A stretch of DNA of 44,400 bases, from assembly GCA_009786125.1 (NCBI GenBank), contig WQTU01000131.1:1-44400 (forward strand), given 5' to 3'. The number at the start of each line of letters is the position of its first letter. Position 1 is the stretch's first letter. This DNA is from Spirochaetota bacterium. Its GTDB lineage: Bacteria > Spirochaetota > Spirochaetia > CADAEX01. The notes beneath the pieces were generated by a model that did not search any database, had not been told where the DNA came from, and saw nothing but the letters and a program-made list of their open reading frames with translations. Both the position numbers and the translations under genes were made by a program. This document shows, piece after piece, positions 8,602-16,956 of the stretch.

Positions 8602-8674
8602 CTAAGGAATTGCAGCCCCGTTCGGGATGCTTCGCGAATTTATTCTTGATTGAATAAATCAGCGGTTTCCTAAA
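8602..8674 (-). mobile_element. MITE-like element, family A, short copy
   Basis: Read on the minus strand it starts TTTAGGAAACCGCTGATT and continues with the same TTCAAT and GAATAAATT hairpin as the copy at 4753. A GCATCCCGAACGGGGCTGC hairpin follows, and it ends in a CCTTAG tip. It lacks the right half of the full element. The ecfT stop codon (TAG) lies in its first bases and the AGGAG of the downstream S-component gene at its other end, so it sits in the ECF operon as a 73-bp spacer. Confidence 0.55.
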
Positions 8675-9446
8675 CAAAAATATAGCATATTATAACAGAT
8701 AAAACAAAAAATGAAAATATAAGTTGACGGGATAACTTTTTTATGCCAGCCATTTTTTTCATCTTTCCCGGCTTGCTGTTTCTTCCTATTCCCCTTGTTT
8801 CAAGAACCATTGCAAGATTTGGTATGCTTTTTACAGATTGAATTAAAACCGATGTAAGTATGGAAAGCAGTTTTTTAAACCTTGCAGGAAAATTCCACTT
8901 TGATACAGGCTCGGAGTAATTGGTAAGCCTCATTTTATGAGCATCTGTTGTATTTTCATAAATTGATGCAGCATACGGCAAATATCTAAAAGTAAGAGAA
9001 ATAACAAGAGTTGCTGTATATGGAAGTTTAAAAAACCTTAGGGAAAGCGCAAAATCTTCCATTTTTACTGTTCTTAAAAACAAATAAAAAAGCAAAGTCA
9101 AACCGGAAAAACGGCCTATAAGGAAAAATGCCTGATACAATCCTTTATCTGTAACAAGCGGATAATTAAACAGAATTAAATAAGCTTCTCCATCAGGATA
9201 AAATGGCGGTGTAAGAAGAATTATCAGTATAAGAATAGGAGAAATCATTTTTAAAGGTTTTACTATTTCTTTAAACCCGATAGAGATAATTCCTGTTAAA
9301 AAAATAAGAAGAACCACGCCGTAATATTTTAATAAAATAAGCGGCAGAAAGAAAAATATTGAGAAAAACAGAAGAAAAAATAGCTTTATTCTGGGGTCAA
9401 GTCTGTGAATAAAAGAATCTCTGTTAAGATATGTGTCGGAAAACAT
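8670..9446 (-). CDS. ecfT: ECF transporter transmembrane component EcfT
   Basis: A 258-aa integral membrane protein of the CbiQ/EcfT family, the scaffold joining the S component to the two ATPases. It opens with the typical FSDTYLNRDSFIHRLDPRIK. Five or so hydrophobic helices follow, with a cytoplasmic coupling region between residues about 160 and 225. The two conserved Ala-Arg-Gly coupling motifs are altered: HKMRL and LETRG. It starts 3 nt after the ATPase gene stops. The TAG stop is formed by the tip of the repeat at 8602-8674, so the natural C-terminus may have been trimmed. Confidence 0.88.
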   Translation of the reverse strand: MFSDTYLNRDSFIHRLDPRIKLFFLLFFSIFFFLPLILLKYYGVVLLIFLTGIISIGFKEIVKPLKMISPILILIILLTPPFYPDGEAYLILFNYPLVTDKGLYQAFFLIGRFSGLTLLFYLFLRTVKMEDFALSLRFFKLPYTATLVISLTFRYLPYAASIYENTTDAHKMRLTNYSEPVSKWNFPARFKKLLSILTSVLIQSVKSIPNLAMVLETRGIGRNSKPGKMKKMAGIKKLSRQLIFSFFVLSVIICYIFV

Positions 9447-9449
9447 CTG

Positions 9450-10985
9450 TTATTCATCTCCTGACCGCAGCTCTGGCGCTAATGAAATTTCCAAAAGCTC
9501 GGCAACTCTTTTCTCGCAATCTGCCTCAGAAAATGCGCCATTTTCCATAATAACAATTCTGTCTGCAAAGCCTATAGAAAGTTTTATATCGTGCGAAATA
9601 ATCATTATTGCCGGCATAGGATTAAGTGTTCTTATGTTTTTTATAATAAGGGCGTAATCTGTAAAAGAAATTCCGGAGTCTGCTTCGTCAATAATTACTA
9701 TTTTTTTGTTAAGAAGATAATAAATCGCAGCCTGTATTCTTTTTCTTGCCCCATAGCTCATTATTGCGGGCGGCATATTGGCATTTTCCAAACGAAAAAG
9801 CTCTATTGTGTCAGCGGCCAGCTTTTCGATCTCTGCTTTGCTTTTTCCACTCTGCTTTAGCCCAAATGCAAGCTCTTCTCCTACTGTTGGAAGAAAAAGC
9901 TGAAAATCTGGATTCTGAAAAAAATAAGAGACATTTTTATTTAAGTCTTCTTGGGAGCTTTCTTTTAAGCTGCCGTTATTTTCAATCATGATTTCCCCGG
10001 CAGAAGGTTTTAGGAGCCCGCAGAGTATTTTTGCAAAGGTTGATTTTCCCGAACCATTGTTTCCAAGAAGAACAACAATTTCTCCGCTTCTAAGATAAAA
10101 CTCTTTGATATTTACTGCAAAACTTCCGTTGTCATACTTAAAAGATAGATTCTCTGCTTTTAGAAAAATGGGCTCGCTGTCCTGTTTTTTTTCCTGCAGC
10201 TGCTTTGCGCGCGCCTTGCACGTAATACCATTTATTTTTTCAAGCTCAAAGTAGAGCCCGCTCTCAAGCGCTTTTGCCATAAAGCTGCTGTCCGGCGCTC
10301 CTGCTCTTTCCAAAAGCTCTTTGCCGTCATAAAGAAAAAACCTGCTGCAATATTTTTTATAAATATCAAGAAATTTAGAAGTAAGAATAAAAACAGTCTT
10401 ATTAAGGCTTTTAAGAAGATTAAATAGCGAAACCCTGCTTTCTGCATCTATTTCTTCAAAAGTTTCATCCAAAACCCAAATTTCGGGGTCAAGCGCCAAA
10501 AGAGATGCAAACAAAAGTTTGCGTTTTTCCCCGCCCGAAAGCTGTGAAGGATTCATTCCCTTTAAATATGCAATTCCTATTTTTTCAATTACATCGTCTG
10601 TTTTTTGTTTTATAAAATCATAATCATGACCCAGCACTTCAATGGCAAAGCCTATTTCGCTTTCAACTTCTGCAGTGAGTATCTGCTCCTCCGGATTTTG
10701 AAAAACAACTCCGATTTTTGTAACTAGATTACAAGCCCTTTCTTTAGTTATATCTGTTTCATCCAAAAAAACATTCCCTTCAAGCTGCCCGCCGGTATAC
10801 CTTGGCACCAGCGCTGTTATTATTCTGGAGAGAGTTGTTTTTCCGGACTCCGGAGGAGCAAGAAAAAGAGTAATTTCCCCTTTTTTAAAAGAAAAAGAGA
10901 GATCGCTGAAAATATCTTTTTCTTTTACATATTGATACCCAGGATATCTAAAGCTGAGGTTTTTTACTTTAAGAAAATCTTTCAT
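9450..10985 (-). CDS. Fused ECF transporter ATPases (EcfA-EcfA')
   Basis: A 511-aa protein with two ABC ATPase domains in one chain, powering the ECF transporter. I start it at the ATG at 10985 (MKDFLKVKNLSFRYPG), where the ABC domain begins and which lies 4 nt after the cyclase stop; the frame is open further upstream but only antisense to the cyclase tail. Domain 1: Walker A APPESGKTT (first Gly lost), signature LSGGEKRK, Walker B WVLDETFEE, and no H-loop histidine (FILTSK). Domain 2: Walker A GNNGSGKST, signature MSYGARKR (degenerate), Walker B VIIDEAD, H-loop IISHD. One composite site is therefore consensus and the other degenerate. Confidence 0.9.
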   Translation of the reverse strand: MKDFLKVKNLSFRYPGYQYVKEKDIFSDLSFSFKKGEITLFLAPPESGKTTLSRIITALVPRYTGGQLEGNVFLDETDITKERACNLVTKIGVVFQNPEEQILTAEVESEIGFAIEVLGHDYDFIKQKTDDVIEKIGIAYLKGMNPSQLSGGEKRKLLFASLLALDPEIWVLDETFEEIDAESRVSLFNLLKSLNKTVFILTSKFLDIYKKYCSRFFLYDGKELLERAGAPDSSFMAKALESGLYFELEKINGITCKARAKQLQEKKQDSEPIFLKAENLSFKYDNGSFAVNIKEFYLRSGEIVVLLGNNGSGKSTFAKILCGLLKPSAGEIMIENNGSLKESSQEDLNKNVSYFFQNPDFQLFLPTVGEELAFGLKQSGKSKAEIEKLAADTIELFRLENANMPPAIMSYGARKRIQAAIYYLLNKKIVIIDEADSGISFTDYALIIKNIRTLNPMPAIMIISHDIKLSIGFADRIVIMENGAFSEADCEKRVAELLEISLAPELRSGDE

Positions 10986-10989
10986 GGCT

Positions 10990-13041
10990 TTAAGGTTTTT
11001 CAGACAGCTTTTCCAGAGGCTCTTCTGTATCTTCAAGAGCTTCCAGTTCATTTTCCGGAGCGTCTGCTTCATCAAGAGACCATGCCGAATCTTCCGAAGG
11101 TTCTATTGCATCATCAAGAGCTTCCGTTTCTTCCAAAGCTTCTGCATCTTCAAGAACTTCCGTTTCTTCCAGAGCTTCTGCTTCATCAAGAACTTCTGCT
11201 TCATCAAGAGCTTCCGCTTCTTCAAGAGCTTCTGCATCTTCAAGAGCTTCTGCATCTTCAAGAACTTCTGCATCTTCAAGAACTTCCGCTTCTTCAAGAA
11301 CTTCCGCTTCTTCAAGAACTTCCGCTTCTTCAAGAGCTTCCGCTTCTTCGGTCTCAATATCAACAGTCTCAGCCCTACTCTCATTAATAGATGCTATATA
11401 TTCAGTAAGCGCTGCCCTAATAGTAATAAAAACAGATGGGTAAATCATGTCATAAAAATAGGTTCTATAATAAATTGCAAGTTTTTTTTGCTTAAAATAA
11501 GAAACAATTGATTCACTGATACCAGTATGACTATGTTCTTTGATGTGAGTCGAAATATCCAGTTTTCCGTATCCGGGCAGAGAATTAACCCTATCCTGAT
11601 ATGCTCCAAGCTTGTCGAACAAATCATAAAGCGAATAAGTAAGGTTAATAAATTTTTTGACAATATCATCATTGTTTTCAAGTTTATCCAGAAAAAGCTT
11701 ATATTTTGCAGGATACATTATTCTTAAAATATCATCTTTTCGCAAGTTAATGCCTTTTTGAATAAATACAGATTCTATTGCATTTATTACAAATTTGTTT
11801 CCCCGGTAATATTCAAGAAGTTCCAGAATTTTATCGATTCCTTCATCGCCTTTATACAGCAAAAGTTTTACCTGCTCAGATAGCATTTCCGGCAAAGAAG
11901 GGCTCACCTGAACACTATAGCTTTCAAAAATAGCGCTTTTTTTATCTTTAAGCAGAACTTTTTTGTATTGAAAAAGCTCGTCAACTGTAATGTCTTTAAA
12001 ATACCCCATTGTCAGTTGGGCTTCCTTTTTAAATTGGTTAAAATAATTTTCAACCACGCCTATTTCCATTAATATATCATAAAAACTTTTGGAAATTCTT
12101 AAACCGCCAATCGGCGCTGTGGACTCCATTCTTTTGGCTTCAATTACAGGAAGCCCTACAACGTCCCACTGCTTTGCGCCCGGAGGACCAAAATTACCTA
12201 TCGTAACTTCTCCTATATTTGCACCAATTCTTATTCTCAGCTGAAAAAGAGCGTTTATTGCATTAAAAAAATCACTATTCGCCCTTAAATTTCCAATAAT
12301 ATTATATGCTACTTGAATCGCTGATTTTGTTTCTTCGTCCATATCGCTATCATTTTCAAAGAAACTGCTGTCTGCCTGATTAAACAAAAAACAGACTTTT
12401 TGAAGCTCAACGCAAGTATAAAAAAGCTCTCGCGCAATATGCCTTATGGCATTCTCTTCTTTCATATTTTTGGTTACAGGGTATGTAAGACCGCCAAACT
12501 GAAACATAATGCCATCGCCGTCGATTTTATTAAGATATCCTGATCTCTTTTTCAAAACCCAGTTAAAACAGGAATAAATGCCGTTTAAAACATCCTGATT
12601 CTCCATAGGGCTAAGAAATTTTGAAACATAACTGTAGTCTGCAAGGTCAAGAAAAGCTACCCCAATTTTGGCTTCTATCGATTTTTCGGGTATTGCCCCT
12701 CTTTCCACTATTGCTTCTACAAGTTGTTTTGGTAAGTAATAATCTTCTATAGCTTTTCTGAATTTTAACTCTTTTATTGTCTTTTCAAGAGCTTGTTTAA
12801 GATCTTTATTTTCCGAAGGCATTGTTTTTGAAGCATTATCCGCCCCCTTTGTTTCGCTTTTTTTCTGCAGGGCATCATCAATAATTTCCTGAATTTTGGA
12901 TATATGAATATCTTTTTCATTATCAGAGACGTTATTTTTTAAAAGCTCTCCAAGATATTCGGCAATGTAATTCGGCTCATTTTCATATTTCTCGGTTATA
13001 TAAAGAGCATGAATATACATGGATTTGGAATCAAAAACCAT
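10990..13041 (-). CDS. Class III adenylate/guanylate cyclase with repetitive acidic tail
   Basis: A 683-aa protein. An N-terminal helical region (1-120) leads into the linker DYYLPKQLVEAIVERG, then a class III cyclase domain (about 125-330). FLDLADYS and KIDGDGIMF hold the two metal-binding Asp. The Lys of NKIDGD and the Asp of QWDVVG favour ATP over GTP. In VIEAKRME the usual Asn of the VNxAxR motif is not conserved while the Arg is, so activity needs proof. An uncharacterised helical region (330-560) follows, then an acidic tail made of about 14 copies of a six-residue (E/D)-A/V-L-(E/D)-E/D-A unit. No membrane helix. It seems to head the ECF operon, 4 nt before the ATPase gene. Confidence 0.82.
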   Translation of the reverse strand: MVFDSKSMYIHALYITEKYENEPNYIAEYLGELLKNNVSDNEKDIHISKIQEIIDDALQKKSETKGADNASKTMPSENKDLKQALEKTIKELKFRKAIEDYYLPKQLVEAIVERGAIPEKSIEAKIGVAFLDLADYSYVSKFLSPMENQDVLNGIYSCFNWVLKKRSGYLNKIDGDGIMFQFGGLTYPVTKNMKEENAIRHIARELFYTCVELQKVCFLFNQADSSFFENDSDMDEETKSAIQVAYNIIGNLRANSDFFNAINALFQLRIRIGANIGEVTIGNFGPPGAKQWDVVGLPVIEAKRMESTAPIGGLRISKSFYDILMEIGVVENYFNQFKKEAQLTMGYFKDITVDELFQYKKVLLKDKKSAIFESYSVQVSPSLPEMLSEQVKLLLYKGDEGIDKILELLEYYRGNKFVINAIESVFIQKGINLRKDDILRIMYPAKYKLFLDKLENNDDIVKKFINLTYSLYDLFDKLGAYQDRVNSLPGYGKLDISTHIKEHSHTGISESIVSYFKQKKLAIYYRTYFYDMIYPSVFITIRAALTEYIASINESRAETVDIETEEAEALEEAEVLEEAEVLEEAEVLEDAEVLEDAEALEDAEALEEAEALDEAEVLDEAEALEETEVLEDAEALEETEALDDAIEPSEDSAWSLDEADAPENELEALEDTEEPLEKLSEKP
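11108..11352 (-). repeat. 18-nt tandem repeat in the cyclase gene
   Basis: About 13 to 14 copies of an 18-nt unit, on the plus strand close to TTCAAGAACTTCCGCTTC, with variants at a few positions (AGAGC or AGAAC, CGCT or TGCA). The unit is a multiple of three, so copy-number change alters tail length without shifting frame. Because it contains no stop codon in other frames, it also leaves long open frames on the opposite strand that are not genes. Confidence 0.9.
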
Positions 13042-13245
13042 CGCCTTTTCCCAGTTTATTTTAAATATCGGCAGCTTATAGGTACAAAATTTACTAATTA
13101 TATTCTATTTTTGTTATTTTTAGAATAGAGTTTTCCTGTATCTTTTTCAATAGTATAGTAAAATTACAAAAAATAATAGGGTCCAGACTGATATAACCAC
13201 TATTTTTAGCTCGATAACCAAAGATACATCAGGGAGGGAAGGAGA

Positions 13246-14832
13246 ATGGACAACCCATTCAAGGGAAGAAGCCTTACAGTAATAGATGATTTCTCGCTTG
13301 ACGAAAGACTTTATCTTTTTGAGAAAACCAGAGAGCTTAAAAAAGCCATAACCGAAAATAATCTGGATGAACTTGAAAAATTCAGAATCAACAATAGTGA
13401 TTTTGGTATATACGAGGTTTTTATAGAAGATTCAACAAGAACAAAAGAATCTTTTAAAAACGCAGCAGCATTCCACAGAGTAAAACTTAACACTCTTGAA
13501 ACAAACTACTCTTCCATAAACAAAAGCGAAAGCTTTGCAGATACATTTAACACACTTTGCGGATACGACAACCTTATTTATATAGTAAGAAGCCAGCAGG
13601 AAGGACTATGCAGATGGCTTGAAGAAAACGGCAAACTCTATGCCCAGCGAAACAAAATGAAGCAGGCGCCTGCTTTTATTAATGCAGGAGACGGCAAGCA
13701 CGAACACCCTACTCAGGAACTTCTCGATGAGTTTACCTTTCTTGAACAAAAAAACTGGGACAGAGAAAGCATACACATTGCTCTTGTTGGAGACCTGTAC
13801 CACGGCAGAACTGTTCATTCAAAAGCAGACGGGCTTTTAATATTCAAAAAAGTAAAAGTAGACCTTATTGCGCCTCCTGAACTTGGAATGCCTGAATATT
13901 ATTTAAACAAAATGAAAGATAATGGCTTTGAAATAAGAATATTTGATTCAATAGACAGTTATATTGATAACAATGATATAGCTCAATTATGGTATTTTAC
14001 ACGGCCGCAGCTTGAGCGTATGGGAGATGCGATATTAAAAAGACAGGATGAACTTCGCTACAGAATTACATTCAGAAAAGAACTTATGGATAAAATACCA
14101 GAAAGAACTACATTCTATCACCCTCTCCCAAGACATAAACTACACCCAACAATTCCGACTTTTCTTGATGCAACACCGCTAAATGGCTGGGAAAATCAGT
14201 CTGCAAACGGAAAATTGATAAGAATAATTCTGCTGGGACTTATTGCAGGAACTATAGGTCATGATTTTACTGGAATTGCCAAAAAAACTACAGAAGAACC
14301 GGAAACACACGATTATATCCAGGAAGTTCCTGTAGACGAGAACAAGACCGTAAAAGAATATGCCGAAGGAGTCAAGCCTATATCAAGCGGACTTGTAATA
14401 GACCATATATGCAGAGGAGAAAAAGAAGAAGATATACGGGACCACCTTGCAAGAATGATTCGGGTTCTTGCGCTCTATGGCAAAGGCGGGGAGTGGATAA
14501 GCAGGTCAAGAGAATATCCTGATAAAATGAAAGGCATAATATTCAGACCAGAATACTCCGCGCCTGGAATTAAAAAACTCAAGCAAATTGCAGCGCTTGC
14601 TCCGGGTTGTACTGTAAATGTAATCAGAGAAAAAAAAGTTGTAAAAAAACTTAAGCTCAATATGCCTCCGAAAATTTATAATTTTCCGAACATTTGCTGT
14701 AAAAATACAGACTGCATAAGCCATAGCTCGCAAGGAGAAAATGTGCCCGCAGAATTTAAAAGAATAACAGACGATAGATTTAAGTGCAAATATTGCGAAA
14801 ATACGCATAGTTTTAAAGAAATATGGATATAG
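13246..14832 (+). CDS. pyrB: Aspartate carbamoyltransferase, catalytic-regulatory fusion (PyrB-PyrI)
   Basis: A 528-aa fusion of the catalytic (about 1-365) and regulatory (about 375-528) chains of aspartate transcarbamoylase, which joins carbamoyl phosphate and aspartate in pyrimidine synthesis. The catalytic motifs are complete: EDSTRTKESF (carbamoyl phosphate), SINKSESF (mobile loop Ser and Lys), HPTQELLDEF and HPLPR. The regulatory part ends with the zinc site C485, C490, C514, C517. Similar fusions are known in Thermotoga and Treponema. The ATG follows GGGAGGGAAGGAGA, with GGAGG at an 8-base spacing. The HAD gene begins 13 nt downstream and is probably co-transcribed. The leader shows no pyrR-type attenuator that I can recognise. 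Confidence 0.95.
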   Translation: MDNPFKGRSLTVIDDFSLDERLYLFEKTRELKKAITENNLDELEKFRINNSDFGIYEVFIEDSTRTKESFKNAAAFHRVKLNTLETNYSSINKSESFADTFNTLCGYDNLIYIVRSQQEGLCRWLEENGKLYAQRNKMKQAPAFINAGDGKHEHPTQELLDEFTFLEQKNWDRESIHIALVGDLYHGRTVHSKADGLLIFKKVKVDLIAPPELGMPEYYLNKMKDNGFEIRIFDSIDSYIDNNDIAQLWYFTRPQLERMGDAILKRQDELRYRITFRKELMDKIPERTTFYHPLPRHKLHPTIPTFLDATPLNGWENQSANGKLIRIILLGLIAGTIGHDFTGIAKKTTEEPETHDYIQEVPVDENKTVKEYAEGVKPISSGLVIDHICRGEKEEDIRDHLARMIRVLALYGKGGEWISRSREYPDKMKGIIFRPEYSAPGIKKLKQIAALAPGCTVNVIREKKVVKKLKLNMPPKIYNFPNICCKNTDCISHSSQGENVPAEFKRITDDRFKCKYCENTHSFKEIWI

Positions 14833-14845
14833 GGAGAAATAGAAA

Positions 14846-15508
14846 ATGGCGCAAGCTGTAATTTTTGATATGGATGGTGTCCTGGCAGACACCGAAGCAT
14901 ACCATTTTGAAGCAGAAATGCTTATTTGTGAAGAACTGGAAATTAATATTTCGGAAAAGGAAGTCGATTCTTTTGTAGGGCTTGCAATTGATAAAATGTG
15001 GGAAAAAATAAAAGAAAAACACAACCGTGAAGAGCCGCTCCAGTATTTTATTGATTTTGATTCAATATTCAGGGTTAATTTTTTCCACAGCATAGCAGAA
15101 GAAGGGGGAATCGCCCCAATTGCAGGAGTTAAGGAGCTTATCGAAGGAATAAAAAACCAGGGGCTCAAAACAGCGGTTGCATCATCTTCCCACCCTGATC
15201 TTATTAAAATAGTTCTCGAAGCATCGGGGCTTTTGCATTATTTTCCTTTTTTCCTGAGCGGTTTTCAGGTAAAGCAAGGAAAGCCCGAACCGGACATTTT
15301 TCTTGAAGCAGCAGCCAGACTTGGCGTAAAACCCGAAGAGTGCGTTGTTATCGAAGATTCATACAACGGCGTTACAGCAGCAAAAAAAGCAGGCATGAAG
15401 TGTATAGGCTTTCAAAACCCATCTTCCGGGTTTCAGAATCTTTCTGCAGCAGACCTTGTAATAAAAAGTTTCAGCGAAATAACCCCGGAGTTTCTCAAGG
15501 GTTTTTAG
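14846..15508 (+). CDS. HAD-superfamily hydrolase, beta-phosphoglucomutase-like
   Basis: A 220-aa HAD subfamily IA protein. The nucleophile motif is FDMDGVLADTE with Asp8 and Asp10; motif II is VASSS, motif III the Lys of KQGKPEPDIF, and motif IV IEDSYNGV. The cap region is helical (about 15-85), as in beta-phosphoglucomutases and sugar or glycolate phosphatases. The exact substrate is not readable. SD-like AGGGAGA lies shortly before the ATG, and the gene follows pyrBI closely. Its TAG stop lies in TTTTTAGGAAACCGG, which faintly resembles the tip of repeat family A. Confidence 0.88.
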   Translation: MAQAVIFDMDGVLADTEAYHFEAEMLICEELEINISEKEVDSFVGLAIDKMWEKIKEKHNREEPLQYFIDFDSIFRVNFFHSIAEEGGIAPIAGVKELIEGIKNQGLKTAVASSSHPDLIKIVLEASGLLHYFPFFLSGFQVKQGKPEPDIFLEAAARLGVKPEECVVIEDSYNGVTAAKKAGMKCIGFQNPSSGFQNLSAADLVIKSFSEITPEFLKGF

Positions 15509-15541
15509 GAAACCGGCACGAAGTGTTGAAATTCTTCCCGC

Positions 15542-16789
15542 TCAGTTCTCAAGAATAATTATCTCGACCCGCCGGTTTCTCTGCCTGCCCTCTGCTGTTG
15601 CGTTTGATGCAATAGGCTCATCCGCTCCCCTGCCTTCGATTTTTACCTGACGTTCTGTTCGCACGCCGCTCGCAAGAATAAATTCTGCAATAGCCCTTGC
15701 TCTTTGCGTTGAGAGCATTCGCCTTCCTTCTGCTGTTCCTGCAAGAGCAGTATGCCCGATTATAAGCAAGTCGTGGTTCGGATGGTTCCGAAGCACTTCT
15801 ATTATCTTTTCCAGCTTTTCGCCTTCTCTGTCTGCAAGAATTGTAGAGTCCGGAAGAAACTGAATATCTTCTATTGTTATTCTAACCCCTTCGGGCACCT
15901 TTTCCGCATCAATGCCCAAATCCCGAATCTCTTCCACCATTCTGTCTTTGTCGAGATCTTCGGCATCAATAACCTCTGCCTGCGCCCTTCCTGAAAACCT
16001 CATTCTGTCGCCAGACGCAAACTCAAAGATAAAGTTAAACTCCTCGCTATAGCTAAATGGGCGCCCTCTTATGTTATCCCACTTCATTATCTGATTAGTC
16101 CCGCCTGTTATTCCTACAAGACGCATATAAGCCGGCGTGTGCTGCTCCCAGGGAGGAAAATTAACTCTATGATTAACAGTGTAATTTATACTAATAAGAT
16201 GATATAACCCGGTTTCATCTTTTCCAAGATATTGATATTCTACAGACACAGGAAAGCCATAAGGGTCTGGTATGTTAAAGCTTCTCCTAAAATCATGAAC
16301 TTCCGCGCCTTCGCCTGTCCACCTGTCCCCAGGTCTTAGCTCCCGGTCGGGGAAAACAGGAATATTTCTTACTGTTGGAATAAAAGAATCTCTGCTTACA
16401 ATCTGGTTTCCAAACCTGTCCTGCTGGAATATTGCTTCGTATCTTTCGGTTATCTCATATGTAGCAAATGCCCCTATGTCGCTCAAACCTTCGGCCGAAC
16501 CTCTTTCAGACATTTCAAGCACTGCAGATAAAGTGCCGACTCCATTTTCCTCTGCAAGAATTTCCACAGATATTTTATTAAGCAATTCTGCAGTATGTGA
16601 TAAAATATCATTTACATAGACATTTGCACTTACTTCGGACAATATTCTGAATTTTGTGCCGGGAACATATCTATATTCCAACCTTACAGGAGCAGACCCT
16701 TCGCCAGCGGCAGCCCGCAGAGCAGGAGGCTCTGCAAAAGTAAAAGTTATTGGCAGTAAAAGTAAAAAAAATATTAAAAAAATTCTCAT
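15542..16789 (-). CDS. OmpA-domain envelope protein
   Basis: A 415-aa exported protein. I start it at the ATG at 16789 because AGGGA precedes it and a clean signal peptide follows (MRIFLIFFLLLLPITFTFAE). Residues about 30-290 are an uncharacterised beta-rich domain. The C-terminal 120 residues are an OmpA/MotB-type domain (FLPDSTILADREGEKLEKI, GHTALAGTAEGRRMLSTQRA, RGADEPIASN, RNRRVEI). The usual peptidoglycan-binding Asp of GHTD is Ala here and the Asn of YN is replaced, while the Arg of QRA is kept, so wall binding may be weakened. It is divergent from the DEAD-box-like gene and ends 33 nt from the convergent HAD gene. Confidence 0.85.
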   Translation of the reverse strand: MRIFLIFFLLLLPITFTFAEPPALRAAAGEGSAPVRLEYRYVPGTKFRILSEVSANVYVNDILSHTAELLNKISVEILAEENGVGTLSAVLEMSERGSAEGLSDIGAFATYEITERYEAIFQQDRFGNQIVSRDSFIPTVRNIPVFPDRELRPGDRWTGEGAEVHDFRRSFNIPDPYGFPVSVEYQYLGKDETGLYHLISINYTVNHRVNFPPWEQHTPAYMRLVGITGGTNQIMKWDNIRGRPFSYSEEFNFIFEFASGDRMRFSGRAQAEVIDAEDLDKDRMVEEIRDLGIDAEKVPEGVRITIEDIQFLPDSTILADREGEKLEKIIEVLRNHPNHDLLIIGHTALAGTAEGRRMLSTQRARAIAEFILASGVRTERQVKIEGRGADEPIASNATAEGRQRNRRVEIIILEN

Positions 16790-16855
16790 TTTATCCCTAT
16801 TATATGTTATATTAGCATAAATATGCTTATTATATCGGTATATTTGCCTATTTTT

Positions 16856-16903
16856 ATTGTCAATAATTGAAATAAAAATTGATATATTGTTTTTATTGAC
16901 AAT
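16856..16903. promoter_or_regulatory. Inverted repeat over two divergent -35 boxes
   Basis: ATTGTCAATAA (16856-16866) and TTATTGACAAT (16893-16903) are perfect reverse complements 26 bp apart. Each arm contains a TTGACA pointing outward: minus strand 16863-16858 towards the OmpA-like gene, plus strand 16896-16901 towards the DEAD-box-like gene. A regulator bound here could control both genes together. Part of the symmetry could simply reflect two good -35 boxes. Confidence 0.45.
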
Positions 16904-16924
16904 TTTTAAAACAGGCACTATTTT
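16896..16924 (+). promoter_or_regulatory. Promoter of the DEAD-box-like gene
   Basis: TTGACA (16896-16901), a 17-bp spacer and TATTTT (16919-16924) give a predicted start of transcription near 16931, about 26 nt before the TTG start codon. Confidence 0.65.
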
Positions 16925-16956
16925 CTAAAACAACATCCAAATATTAGGGTTAGATT

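Noticed and set aside
10986-11075. Extended N-terminus of the fused ECF ATPase
   Set aside because: The extra 30 codons lie over the cyclase tail; the ABC domain starts at the ATG at 10985.
10932-11511. Long plus-strand open frames rich in Leu/His/Gln or Phe/Ile/Lys
   Set aside because: They are antisense to the 18-nt tandem repeat of the cyclase gene, which has no stop in other frames; composition is purely repetitive.
15500-15545. Further copy of the MITE-like family A after the HAD gene
   Set aside because: Only about 14 bases (TTTAGGAAACCG) match, with no hairpin or second end.
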